Source: Nocardia brasiliensis ATCC 700358
Lineage (GTDB): Bacteria > Actinomycetota > Actinomycetes > Mycobacteriales > Mycobacteriaceae
Length of the DNA: 64,000 nucleotides
NCBI RefSeq assembly: GCF_000250675.2
Contig: NC_018681.1
Span: 7,192,001 to 7,256,000, forward strand
Direction: 5' to 3'
Position numbers and translations under genes: made by a program. Positions 49,870 to 58,361 of this stretch are shown one piece after another (within the stretch, counting starts at the first letter, position 1; each line of letters starts with the position of its first letter). The notes beneath the pieces are model-generated. The model was not told where the DNA came from. It worked only from the letters and a program-made list of their open reading frames with translations, and ran no database searches.

Positions 49870-50772
49870 GTGGTGAAGTCGACGGGAACAGGTTTCGGGT
49901 ATCGCGTCGCCTTGCGCGCGACCGCTTTGCTCACGCTGCTCGTGGTGACCTCGTGCGCGCTGCTGCCCGGTGAGCGCGACCGCGACGAGCGCCCCGCCGT
50001 CGTCGTCGACACCGCCGGGTCGTTCCGGCCCGGTCTCTCGGTATCCATCCCCGATTCGCTGGCGGCCGATTTCACTCAGCTGCAACCGAACCTGGGCGGC
50101 CAGGTCGGCTTGGCGATCATGCCGGTCGGCGGCGGCCGGATGACCATCTTCGGCGACTGGGTCAGCGGCATCGCCTGGTCGACCATCAAAGTGCCGCTGG
50201 CCATCGCGGCGCTGCGGCACGACCCGGACGACAGCGTTTTCGAGAACGCCGAAGCCGCGATCACCGTCTCCGACAACGGCGCCGCCGAAGCGCTGTGGGA
50301 ATCGCTCGGCGACGGACTGGAGGCGGCGCAGGCGGTACAGGACGTGATCGACGAGGCGGGCGACTCCACCACCGGCCTCGCCGGACCGCGAACCAGGTTG
50401 GACTACACCGCTTTCGGGCAGACCGAATGGACACTGGCCAATCAGGTGCGGTTCGCGTCCCGGCTGCCGTGCCTGCCAGAGACGTTCCAGGTGCCCGAAC
50501 TCATGGCCGAGATCACGCCCGACCAGTCCTGGGGGCTCGGCAATCTCGAAGGGGCCGCGTTCAAGGGCGGCTGGGGGCCCGACGACGAGACCGGCATCTA
50601 CACCGTCCGCCAGTTCGGCGTGGTGCCGACGCAGAACGGGATGGTGGCCGTCGCCCTTGCGGCGCAAGCGGATTCGGGGACCTACGAGGACTCCACCGCC
50701 ATCCTGAGCAGGCTGGCGGTGCTGCTCGGCAGGCACCTGGCGGAATTGCGCGGCGGCACCTGCGCGCACTGA
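49870..50772 (+). CDS. LppW-like lipoprotein with class A beta-lactamase fold (copy 2)
   Basis: 300-residue exported lipoprotein (VVTSC, C29). Motifs mirror copy 1: S104-T-I-K107, SDN at 134-136, KGG with K232, and paired cysteines LPCLP and GGTC. GGAGG 4 bases before the GTG at 49870 sets the start; a GTG next to it is also possible. It is divergent from kinase C, while copy 1 follows kinase B, so kinase plus LppW-like lipoprotein appears twice in this window. Confidence 0.82.
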   Translation: MVKSTGTGFGYRVALRATALLTLLVVTSCALLPGERDRDERPAVVVDTAGSFRPGLSVSIPDSLAADFTQLQPNLGGQVGLAIMPVGGGRMTIFGDWVSGIAWSTIKVPLAIAALRHDPDDSVFENAEAAITVSDNGAAEALWESLGDGLEAAQAVQDVIDEAGDSTTGLAGPRTRLDYTAFGQTEWTLANQVRFASRLPCLPETFQVPELMAEITPDQSWGLGNLEGAAFKGGWGPDDETGIYTVRQFGVVPTQNGMVAVALAAQADSGTYEDSTAILSRLAVLLGRHLAELRGGTCAH

Positions 50773-50782
50773 GCCGCGCCGG

Positions 50783-51448
50783 TCAGCCCGGAACGACCAG
50801 ACCGGATTCGTAGGCGAGCACGACGGCCTGCGCCCGGTCGCGCAGGTTCAGCTTCGAGAAGACCTTGGAGACATGGGTTTTCACGGTCTGCTCGGCGACG
50901 AACAAGGTTTCCGCGATCTCGGTGTTGGACATGCCCTTCGCGATCAGCTCCAGCACCTCCCGCTCGCGCGGGGTCAGGGTGGCCAGCGCGGGCGCGGGTT
51001 TGGCGCGCGCGGCCGAACGGCGGCTGGTGACGTCGGCGATGAGCCTGCGGGTGACCGTCGGCGCGAGCAGCGCTTGACCGTCGGCGACCACCCGGACGGC
51101 GCGCACGAGTTCCTCCGCGGGCGCGTCCTTGAGCAGGAACCCGCTCGCGCCGATGCTCAGCGCCTCGTACACGTAGTCGTCGATATCGAAGGTGGTGAGC
51201 ATCAGCACCCGCACCGGCGGATCGAACCCGGCGGCGAGGATCGCGCGGGCCGCGTCGAGCCCGTTCATCTCCGGCATCCGGACGTCCATCAGCACCACGT
51301 CCGGGCGCAGCCGCTTGGCCTCGGCCACCGCGATCTTGCCGTCCGGGGCATCGCCCACCACGCTGATGTCGGTCTGGGCGGCGAGCAGGGCGCCGAAGCC
51401 CTGCCGCACCATCGCCTGGTCGTCGGCGATCAACACGGTTATTGCCAC
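50783..51448 (-). CDS. NarL/FixJ-family response regulator (second system)
   Basis: 221 residues. Receiver domain with D9-D10 and phospho-acceptor D55 (VVLMDVRMPEMNG), K in FLLKDAPAEEL; LuxR helix-turn-helix (LTPREREVLELIAKGMSN, EQTVKTHVSKVFSKL). It lies 42 bases after its histidine kinase gene. It ends 10 bases from the convergent lipoprotein gene. Confidence 0.94.
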   Translation of the reverse strand: MAITVLIADDQAMVRQGFGALLAAQTDISVVGDAPDGKIAVAEAKRLRPDVVLMDVRMPEMNGLDAARAILAAGFDPPVRVLMLTTFDIDDYVYEALSIGASGFLLKDAPAEELVRAVRVVADGQALLAPTVTRRLIADVTSRRSAARAKPAPALATLTPREREVLELIAKGMSNTEIAETLFVAEQTVKTHVSKVFSKLNLRDRAQAVVLAYESGLVVPG

Positions 51449-51490
51449 CGCACCACCCTATGCGGACCCGGCCCCGACCAGCGAGACGGC

Positions 51491-52708
51491 TCAGTTACCG
51501 GCTTGACCGAGCAGTGTCGAGTCCAGCGACGCGGCCGGATGCAGCGGCAGCCGGGCGTGCACCTCGAAACCGCCGTCCGCACTCGGCCCCGCGGTGACCT
51601 CGCCGCCGACCGCCAGGGCACGGGCCTGCATGCCCGCGATGCCGTGCCCGCCGTTGCCGATCGGCTTGCCGGGCGATGCGCTGGGCCCGTTGTGCACGAC
51701 GAGTTCCAGCACCGGACCGGCCACCCGTAGCCGCACCTGGATCGCCGCCTCCGGTGCGTGCCGAGAAGCATTCGACAGCGACTCCTGTGCGATCCGGTAC
51801 AGCGCGAGACCCGGCGCGTCAGGGACGGACTCGAGCGCACCGTCGATCGTCCACGCGATCCGCACGCCCGCGCGCAGCGCACCCTCGAACAAGGCCGGCA
51901 CGTCCGCCGCCTTGGGTTGCGGCGTGTGCTCCGGGGCCTGGCCGTCGCTGCGCAGCACGCCGAGCATGCCGCGGATCTCGTTGAGGGCCTCGCGCGCGGT
52001 CGCGCCGATCGACTCGAATTCGGCTCGGGCAGCGGGGGTTACCCCCTCCACCCGGTAGGGCGCGGTCTGCGCCTGCACCACCACCAGGGACATGTGGTGG
52101 GCGACCACGTCGTGCAGATCGCGGGCGATGCGCGCCTTCTCCTCGAGGATGGCGCGGCGGGCGCGCTCGACCTCGTTCTCCTCTTCCTGACGCACCAACT
52201 GCTTGCGCGAGGCCACCAGCCACCGGACCAGCAGCCCGAACAACACCACCGCGCCGAGCGCGATCGGCCAGCCCCACACCGAACTGCCCAGCTCGCCGCT
52301 CTGGTTCGACATCGTCGTGCCGAGCAGCAGCGAGGTCGCGACCCACGCGACACCGATGATCGGCGGCGTCGCCCGCACCGCCACCGCGAGCAGCAGGATG
52401 AACAAACTCAGGATGTGCACGACCTGCATCGGCAGCTCGTTGTTCGGCTGGTTCGGAATCGCCAGCGCGATGATCATTCCGGAGCCCGCCGAGATCGCCC
52501 AGCCCAGTGGCGGGTTGAGCCGCACGAGCAGCACGGGGAACGCCGCGAGCGCCGCGATGAACGGCTGCACCGGGGGCGCGACGCTGTGCGTGAGATGCAG
52601 CGTCGGCCACGCCACCGCGTAGAAGATGAGGGCGACGAGGACGGTCAGCGTGTCGAACCACATCTGCCCCGACATCCGCCTCATCCGGGCACGACTCTTC
52701 TGCATCAT
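51491..52708 (-). CDS. NarL-type sensor histidine kinase (second system)
   Basis: 405 residues. Five or six helices between residues 18 and 165, then HisKA_3 with phospho-acceptor H199 (ARDLHDVVAHHMS) and an HATPase_c domain (QESLSNASRHAP; GNGGHGIAGMQAR). The ATG at 52708 is preferred to longer starts because the membrane domain follows at once. Cognate regulator is encoded downstream. Confidence 0.93.
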   Translation of the reverse strand: MMQKSRARMRRMSGQMWFDTLTVLVALIFYAVAWPTLHLTHSVAPPVQPFIAALAAFPVLLVRLNPPLGWAISAGSGMIIALAIPNQPNNELPMQVVHILSLFILLLAVAVRATPPIIGVAWVATSLLLGTTMSNQSGELGSSVWGWPIALGAVVLFGLLVRWLVASRKQLVRQEEENEVERARRAILEEKARIARDLHDVVAHHMSLVVVQAQTAPYRVEGVTPAARAEFESIGATAREALNEIRGMLGVLRSDGQAPEHTPQPKAADVPALFEGALRAGVRIAWTIDGALESVPDAPGLALYRIAQESLSNASRHAPEAAIQVRLRVAGPVLELVVHNGPSASPGKPIGNGGHGIAGMQARALAVGGEVTAGPSADGGFEVHARLPLHPAASLDSTLLGQAGN

Positions 52709-52875
52709 GTCTACGACAGTAGAAACCGGGTCGTGCTGACACGTCATACCGTCGGGTGATTTCGCACCCCGTACCACGGTGCGAGACATTCGCCCTGCTC
52801 ACCCACGGGCCGCAGGCCGGAAACCGGTCCCCGGCGTGAGGTCGGCGAGGGGCGCGCGTTCCTAGCGTCTAGCCC

Positions 52876-53610
52876 ATGAGCACACCGACCCCCGCAGGGC
52901 CCGCAACGGCGCGGCCCGCGCAGGCCGCAAGCCGCACCGCCCGGCGCAGCGCCGCCCTCACCGCCGCCGCGCTGACCACCATGGCGGCCACCGTGTTCCT
53001 CGCGCCCGCCCCGCACGCCGCGGCGGCCTCGTCGGGGCCCGTCGAGAGCGCGCCGGCACGAATCGCGGTCGCGGAGTTGACCTCCGGTGGTCCCGGTTCG
53101 CTCACCGCCATCCCGGACGACTTCGCCGCCCGCTTCGGCTACCGGCCCGGCACGCTCGACGGACTGGTGGTGAACCCGCAGGGCGACTGCTCGTCGCCGG
53201 TGACACTGCCCGCCGAATTCGATACCGCCTGCAAAGCCCACGATCTCGGCTACGACCTGCTGCGCTACGCCGAGGAGCACGGCGAGCCGCTCGGACCCTG
53301 GGCGCGGCAGGCGCTCGACGCCACCCTGGACCGGCACATGCACGAGGCGTGCGGCAGCCGCGCCGACACGTTCTCCCGAGCGCGCTGCGAAACCATGGCG
53401 ACAATCGCCGCCACCTTCGTCGACCTCAACTCGCGCCGCCAGGACTACGGCGCCCCCGTCACCGAAACGCTCCTCGGCACCGCCGACCCGGGCTCCACCA
53501 CCAGCTGGCAGCTGCTCGGCATCCTCGGCGCCGGCGTCACCGGCCTCGCCGCTGCCCTCACCCTCCGCTCCCGCACCAATTCGACTGCCGCACAGGGGGT
53601 CCAAGGATGA
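52876..53610 (+). CDS. Secreted phospholipase A2-like protein
   Basis: 244 residues. An Ala-rich signal sequence ends near residue 50. The middle domain fits the prokaryotic PLA2 family: GDCSSPV, then F-x-x-AC-x-x-HDLGYDLLRYA with the catalytic His-Asp pair, and conserved cysteines (HEACGSRADTFSRARC). A final hydrophobic stretch (LLGILGAGVTGLAAALTL) could anchor the protein after secretion. Its stop overlaps the start of the next gene as ATGA, so the two hydrolases are co-translated. Confidence 0.85.
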   Translation: MSTPTPAGPATARPAQAASRTARRSAALTAAALTTMAATVFLAPAPHAAAASSGPVESAPARIAVAELTSGGPGSLTAIPDDFAARFGYRPGTLDGLVVNPQGDCSSPVTLPAEFDTACKAHDLGYDLLRYAEEHGEPLGPWARQALDATLDRHMHEACGSRADTFSRARCETMATIAATFVDLNSRRQDYGAPVTETLLGTADPGSTTSWQLLGILGAGVTGLAAALTLRSRTNSTAAQGVQG

Positions 53611-55466
53611 CAAGCACACTCCCCCCGCGCGCCGACAACGGCGGATCGACCTCCCCGCGTCCGAGAAGGCAAGGCGCACACCGCACCCGCCCCACCCCAC
53701 CGACCTCCGCAGTACACGAACCCGTCACCACAACAACGACAGACGCCACCACCACGCCGACATCGGCAGTGCAGCAGAGGGTGCGCACGTCTGACGTGCC
53801 GGTGCGCGAAATGCACAGCGGGATCGGCGGCGCGCCCGTCCGCGCGACGCAGGGCACAGGCCGGGGACAGGCCATTGCGACTGTGCCGCCGAGGTTCGGG
53901 ACGCGCGGCGCGGTTCGTGCGGGCGGTGTTGCGGAGTCGAAGGTGGGTGATCGGGCCGGCGGGGCGGCGTTATGGACGGCGGAGTCGCCGACAGCGGGTC
54001 GTGCGCGCGACACCTCTGTGTTGCAGGAGGTTTCGCCTGCGGGGCGCGGCGTCGAGTCCACGAGTGGGGGGATCGCGCCGGGGCGCAACGGGTCGGGCCG
54101 GCGGGCGGTTCGGGCCGTGTCGGGCGTTGCCGGGCGGCTGGCGCGTCCGCGCATCGGGACGACACTCGCGGTCGGGGTCGGGGTGCTGGTATCACTCGGC
54201 CCCGGACTGTTGCCGCGCACCGCCGGGGCGCAGGCGATTCTTACTGCGTTGCTGGTGGCGATCGGCTTGGGGGTCGCGGGGATCGTTCGATTCGTGGTGC
54301 GGCGCTGGGGGTTCGATGTCGATCGGCGGTGGCCCGGGGTGCGAGCGCCGTTGCTTGCGGGTACGGCACTGCTCGTGACGGCGGCGGGGGCGCAGGCGTG
54401 GCACTGGCAGAACCAGTTGCGGAGCGCGATGGACGCCGCGCCGATCGGGGCGGGGTATTGGGTGCGGTGGTTGCTCGAAACCGTGCTGATCGTCGGTGTG
54501 GTCGCCGGAGGTTCGTGGGGGGTGGGCTGGGCCCTGCGCAAACTCGGTTGGGCGCGCAGTGTTTCGCTGGCGGCGGTGGCCGGGGCGGTGCTGTATTTCG
54601 TCGCGACGCCGACGGTGGTCGGGTGGCGGCAGTCTGCGTATGCGAGCGCCAACGCGATGGTGGATCCGACGCTGGTGCAGCCGGTTTCGAATACCAGGTC
54701 GGGAAGTGCCGGGTCGGCGGTGAGCTGGTCCTCGCTCGGGGCGGAGGGCCGCAAGTTCGTCAGCGGATCGCCTGCGGGACCCATACGGGTCTATGTCGGC
54801 GTGGAGTCCGCGCCGAGCCTGGAATCGCGTGTCGCGCTGGCGGTTCGCGAACTGGAACGTTCGGGGGCGTTCGACCGGTCCCATCTCGTGCTGATGGTGC
54901 CGACGGGTTCGGGCTGGATCGACAAGAACGCCGTGCGCGGTTTCGAGGAACGCTTCGGCAGCGATGTCGCACTGGTCGGCCTGCAGTACTCGTTCGCGCC
55001 GAGCTGGGTCACCTTCGTGTTCGGCCGCGATCAGGCGGTCACCGCCGCTCGCGCGTTGTTCACCGCCGTCGAGGCACGCATCCGCACCCTGGACCACAAG
55101 CCACGGCTCTACCTCTACGGTCAGAGCCTCGGCGCGTTCGGCGGCAGTTCGGTTTTCGCCGACGACGCCGACCAGGATCGCCGGACCTGCGCCGCGCTCT
55201 GGGCCGGACCACCGGCCGGACAGGTGCACCGGGCGGGCGCGACCGTACTGGCCAACAGCTCCGACCCGGTGGTGCACTGGTCCCCCGCCCTGCTCTGGCG
55301 CGCACCCGACCTCACCGGCACCCGCTCGGACGCACCCCTGCCGCACTGGCTCCCGGTGGTGAGCTTCGTCCAGACCACCGCCGACCTCCTCGCCGCCCTC
55401 GACGCACCCGCCGGACACGGCCACCGCTACGGCACCGACCAGGGCACGTCGATGGGCACCTGCTGA
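53607..55466 (+). CDS. Membrane alpha/beta hydrolase (Abhydrolase_9 type)
   Basis: 619-residue protein. The first 180 residues are low-complexity (Thr/Pro/Arg/Gly), followed by four helices (about 185-350) of the N-terminal membrane domain and a catalytic C-terminal half with YGQSLGAFGGSS as the nucleophile elbow and HWSPALLW and PVVSFVQT as family blocks. Lipid esterase activity is plausible next to a PLA2-like gene but unproven. Its 3' end is duplicated in degenerate repeats just downstream. Confidence 0.85.
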   Translation: MTSTLPPRADNGGSTSPRPRRQGAHRTRPTPPTSAVHEPVTTTTTDATTTPTSAVQQRVRTSDVPVREMHSGIGGAPVRATQGTGRGQAIATVPPRFGTRGAVRAGGVAESKVGDRAGGAALWTAESPTAGRARDTSVLQEVSPAGRGVESTSGGIAPGRNGSGRRAVRAVSGVAGRLARPRIGTTLAVGVGVLVSLGPGLLPRTAGAQAILTALLVAIGLGVAGIVRFVVRRWGFDVDRRWPGVRAPLLAGTALLVTAAGAQAWHWQNQLRSAMDAAPIGAGYWVRWLLETVLIVGVVAGGSWGVGWALRKLGWARSVSLAAVAGAVLYFVATPTVVGWRQSAYASANAMVDPTLVQPVSNTRSGSAGSAVSWSSLGAEGRKFVSGSPAGPIRVYVGVESAPSLESRVALAVRELERSGAFDRSHLVLMVPTGSGWIDKNAVRGFEERFGSDVALVGLQYSFAPSWVTFVFGRDQAVTAARALFTAVEARIRTLDHKPRLYLYGQSLGAFGGSSVFADDADQDRRTCAALWAGPPAGQVHRAGATVLANSSDPVVHWSPALLWRAPDLTGTRSDAPLPHWLPVVSFVQTTADLLAALDAPAGHGHRYGTDQGTSMGTC

Positions 55467-56150
55467 GGGCGCGAACACCCGATAGACCCGACCGCGCGGC
55501 CCTCATGACCTGAGCCGGGAGGCTCGCACCACCAGCCCCGAACAACCCGCCGAGTCGACGGCCATTACCCCGGGCGAGCATCCTGACGATCGGCAGCCCC
55601 AGGACCGGCTCGCCGACCACCGCACGTCGACGGGCACTGCCTGAGGTTGCGAACACACCCGAAAGGCACGACCGCGCAACCCTCGTGACCTCAGCCGGAA
55701 ACGCTCGCACGACTACCAGCCAAGGTGCGGCAGACAGGTCGGCGGCGGGAGGTCGCTCCGACCTTGGGATTGACGAGCAGGAAACCCCGGACAGCCGCAG
55801 AGTGCGACCAGCCACTGCCCCACTCGGCGAGCATCCTGACGATGGGCAGCCGCCATGACCGGCTCGCCGACCACCGCACCGACCAGGGCACGTCGATGGG
55901 CAGCGGTAGAGGTTGGCGAACGCACCCGATAGGCCCGACCGCGCGGCCCTCATGACCTCAGCCGGGACGCTCGCACGACCTACGGGTCCGGTGCGGCAGG
56001 CAACTCAGCGGCTGGAAGGTCGCGCGGCCCTTGAATCGACGAGCAGGAAGACCCGGACGGCCGCAGAGTGCGACCAGTCACTGCCCCGCTTGACGAGCAT
56101 CCTGACGATCGGCAGCTCCAAGACCGGCTGGCCGACCACAGCCCACTCGG
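55446..56150. repeat. Three degenerate repeats derived from the hydrolase gene end
   Basis: Units start at CACGTCGATGGGCA-type sequence at 55446, 55624 and 55890 and run about 178, 266 and 260 bp. Each contains gaccgcg-c-aaccctc-tgacct, agcatcctgacgat-ggcagc and accggctcgccgaccac. The first unit starts within the last codons of the hydrolase gene; it lacks the middle part (gacgagcagga to gagtgcgacca) found in units 2 and 3. No gene is supported here. Confidence 0.8.
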
Positions 56151-56287
56151 TAAGCCCTGACCTCCGGCTGCCCAAGCTTCGCTTGCTCGCCGTGGTGCAC
56201 TTTGCCCACTACGGCACGCTCGGCCACCACACGCCCGGCCACCACACACTCAGCCACCGCACACTCGGGCCGCCGTACCCGCAGCCG

Positions 56288-56533
56288 CCACACACTCGAC
56301 CACCGCACACGCGGGCCGCCACACACTCGACCACCGCACACGCGGGCCGCCACACACTCGACCACCGCACACGCGGGCCGCCACACACTCGACCACCGCA
56401 CACGCGGGCCGCCACACACTCGACCACCGCACACGCGGGCCGCCGACACTCGACCACCGCACACGCGGGCCGCCACACACTCGACCACCGCACACGCGGG
56501 CCGCCGACACTCGACCACCGCACACGCAGCCCC
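56288..56533. repeat. 31-bp minisatellite, eight copies
   Basis: Units starting CCACACACTC at 56288, 56319, 56350, 56381, 56412, 56473 and variants starting CCGACACTC at 56443 and 56504 (one base shorter). The period of 31 shifts the reading frame each time. Less regular related sequence extends from about 56220 and to about 56580. There are no spacers, so it is not a CRISPR array. Confidence 0.92.
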
Positions 56534-56653
56534 GCACGCTCGGGCCACCCCAGGCTCAGGCCGCCCCACGCTCGGGCCGACCTCGCGCGAGGAATGCATC
56601 CCAGGTCCGGGATTCGCATGGGCGGGGCTGCGAACCGGGCCACAGGACCGCGG

Positions 56654-56667
56654 TAGAACGTGTTCTA
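56654..56667. promoter_or_regulatory. KstR-type operator
   Basis: TAGAACGTGTTCTA is a near-perfect inverted repeat that fits TnnAACnnGTTnnA, the motif published for the mycobacterial cholesterol regulator KstR. It ends 9 bases before the SRPBCC start codon, so it would block the promoter or a short-leader transcript. Confidence 0.6.
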
Positions 56668-56676
56668 ATCGTCGGC

Positions 56677-57120
56677 ATGGCCTTTGTCATCGACGCTTCC
56701 GTGGACATCGACGCGCCCGCCGAGCGGGTCTGGCAGGTGATCACCGACTTTCCGCACTACGGCGAGTGGAATCCTTTTGTCAGCGAGTGCCGCAGCTCGC
56801 TGGTGCCGGGCGAACCGATCGATATGGTCGTGCACCTGGGTGGACGTCCGCGCCGCCAGCGCGAATGGATTCGCTCGCATACGCCGGGGCATGAGCTGAG
56901 CTATTCGATGAAGCCGACACCGTTCGGTGCGCTGCACAGCCTGCGATCGCACACCCTGACTCCGCTCGGTGATCACCGCACCCGCTACGAGTCGCACTTC
57001 GAACTCAACGGCTGGCTGCACCCCTTGGTGGTCGCCCTACTCGGCAAGCATCTGAAGGCCGGCTTCGCCGGCATGACAGCGGGCATCCAGCAGCGAGCCG
57101 AAGCGCTGCGCACCCCCTGA
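56677..57120 (+). CDS. SRPBCC family protein (START/polyketide-cyclase-like)
   Basis: 147-residue helix-grip protein that should bind a hydrophobic ligand in its cavity. The pattern is standard: IDAPAERVWQVITDFPHYGEWNPFV at the start (shown in halves IDAPAERVWQVITDF and PHYGEWNPFV), strands in the middle, and a long C-terminal helix (LGKHLKAGFAGMTAGIQQRAEAL). A KstR-type site just upstream hints at a sterol- or lipid-related role. Confidence 0.85.
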   Translation: MAFVIDASVDIDAPAERVWQVITDFPHYGEWNPFVSECRSSLVPGEPIDMVVHLGGRPRRQREWIRSHTPGHELSYSMKPTPFGALHSLRSHTLTPLGDHRTRYESHFELNGWLHPLVVALLGKHLKAGFAGMTAGIQQRAEALRTP

Positions 57121-57127
57121 TTCGCCT

Positions 57128-57202
57128 GCCGCACCCTTTCTGACGTCCCGCACCCCGACTCGCCGGGTGACACACCGGGGAGAAAATCAGAAAGGGTGCG
57201 GC
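57128..57202. repeat. Large inverted repeat
   Basis: GCCGCACCCTTTCTGA (57128-57143) is repeated in perfect inverted form at 57187-57202, 43-base loop. It may be the terminator of the SRPBCC gene, which ends 7 bases before it. Confidence 0.7.
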
Positions 57203-57235
57203 AAAGAAAGCCGGGACGCCAACTGCCCAACAAGC

Positions 57236-57309
57236 GAGACGATACGGTTCGTCTTGACATCCAAGATCGCGGCTGGCACTATCGGTTCTCAACGAGACGG
57301 AGCGTCTCG
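57236..57309 (+). promoter_or_regulatory. SDR promoter framed by two operator-like palindromes
   Basis: A perfect -35 TTGACA (57254-57259) and 17-base spacer lead to CACTAT (57277-57282). AGACGA-N6-TCGTCT (57237-57254) overlaps the -35, and CGAGACG-GAG-CGTCTCG (57293-57309) lies downstream of the -10. The shared AGACG half-sites suggest a TetR-type repressor. Confidence 0.6.
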
Positions 57310-57327
57310 CGACGAAAGGATCGACAT

Positions 57328-58170
57328 ATGACCAGAACCTGGTTCATCACCGGCGCCAATCGCGGACTCGGCCGGGCCTTCACGGTGGCCGCGCTCGCCG
57401 AGGGTGACCGGGTCGTCGCGACCGCTCGCGACCCGCGCACCATGGCCGACCTGGCCGAGGAGCGACTCACCGTGCTGCCGTTGGATGTTCGTGATCGCGC
57501 GAACGTGATCGCCACGGTGGACCAGGCTTTCGCGCTGATGGGCACGATCGACGTGGTCGTGAACAACGCGGGCTACGGTCTGGTCGGCGCAATCGAGGAA
57601 CTCACCGAAGCGCAGATCCGCGACCAGATGGACACCAACTTCTATGGCGCGCTCTGGGTTTCGCAGGCCGCGGTGCCGCATCTGCGCGCGCAGGGCGCCG
57701 GTCACATCGTGCAGATCTCGACGGTCGGCGCGGTGGGCAGCCTCCCGCTGTTCGGAATGTACAACGCGAGCAAGTGGGCACTGGAAGGTTTCAGCGCTTC
57801 GCTGGCCGACGAACTGCGCCCCTTCGGCATCTCGGTCACCCTCGCGCAGATGGGCGGTTTCGACACCGACTGGGCGAAGTCGAGCATGCAGTTCGGCAGC
57901 GGACTGCCGGCGTACGAGGGACTGCGCACCGGCATCCTCGGCATGCCGGACTATCCGGACCCGAGCGCCCCGCCGCCGGCCGTCGACAACCCCGAATGGC
58001 AGGAGCCCGCACCGGAAGTCGGCGCGGCAGCGTTGATCGCCCTGGTGAACATGCCGAATCCGCCGGTGCGCAAGGTGATCGGCCCGGGTGCGCACCACAT
58101 GGTCACCATGGCACTGGACCAGCGCCGCCAGGATTACCTGACCGACCCCGAATTCACCTGGCCCGCTTAG
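57328..58170 (+). CDS. Short-chain dehydrogenase/reductase
   Basis: 280-residue NAD(P)-dependent oxidoreductase. Cofactor motif TGANRGLG at 8-15, acid-tail DVRD near 53, NNAG at 79-82, and the YNASK active site with Y145 and K149. A C-terminal extension of about 30 residues (DPEFTWPA end) is typical of the retinol/fatty-ketone-like SDRs that take large hydrophobic substrates. GAAAGGA 6 bases upstream supports the ATG. Its promoter has paired repressor sites, but no TetR gene is adjacent. Confidence 0.9.
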   Translation: MTRTWFITGANRGLGRAFTVAALAEGDRVVATARDPRTMADLAEERLTVLPLDVRDRANVIATVDQAFALMGTIDVVVNNAGYGLVGAIEELTEAQIRDQMDTNFYGALWVSQAAVPHLRAQGAGHIVQISTVGAVGSLPLFGMYNASKWALEGFSASLADELRPFGISVTLAQMGGFDTDWAKSSMQFGSGLPAYEGLRTGILGMPDYPDPSAPPPAVDNPEWQEPAPEVGAAALIALVNMPNPPVRKVIGPGAHHMVTMALDQRRQDYLTDPEFTWPA

Positions 58171-58320
58171 CCGCTCCGCGAGTTCGTGCCCGCCTCGGAC
58201 ACCACCGAAGCGGGCACGCCTCGGGTTCGGGACGAAGTACCCACTGCACGAACCCGGTCAGACGCGGATCTCTGCCGACCTAGCACGCCAGCGGGAATCT
58301 CCGGTGAGTGACCGAAAAAT

Positions 58321-58356
58321 GTTGCCCGGCCGGCGAACTCATCGCCGCCGGGCAAC
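58321..58356 (-). terminator. gatA terminator
   Basis: GTTGCCCGGC (58321-58330) pairs with 58347-58356; an inner GGCG/CGCC extends the stem. It begins 5 bases after the gatA stop. Confidence 0.75.
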
Positions 58357-58361
58357 ACCAC

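Noticed and set aside
56288..56533. Possible CRISPR array
   Set aside because: The 31-bp units are contiguous, with no unique spacers and no cas genes nearby.
55913..56656. 247-codon frame over the repeats
   Set aside because: Its C-terminal half is the minisatellite translated in rotating frames (THSTTAHAGR, HTLDHRTRGP); no start signal.
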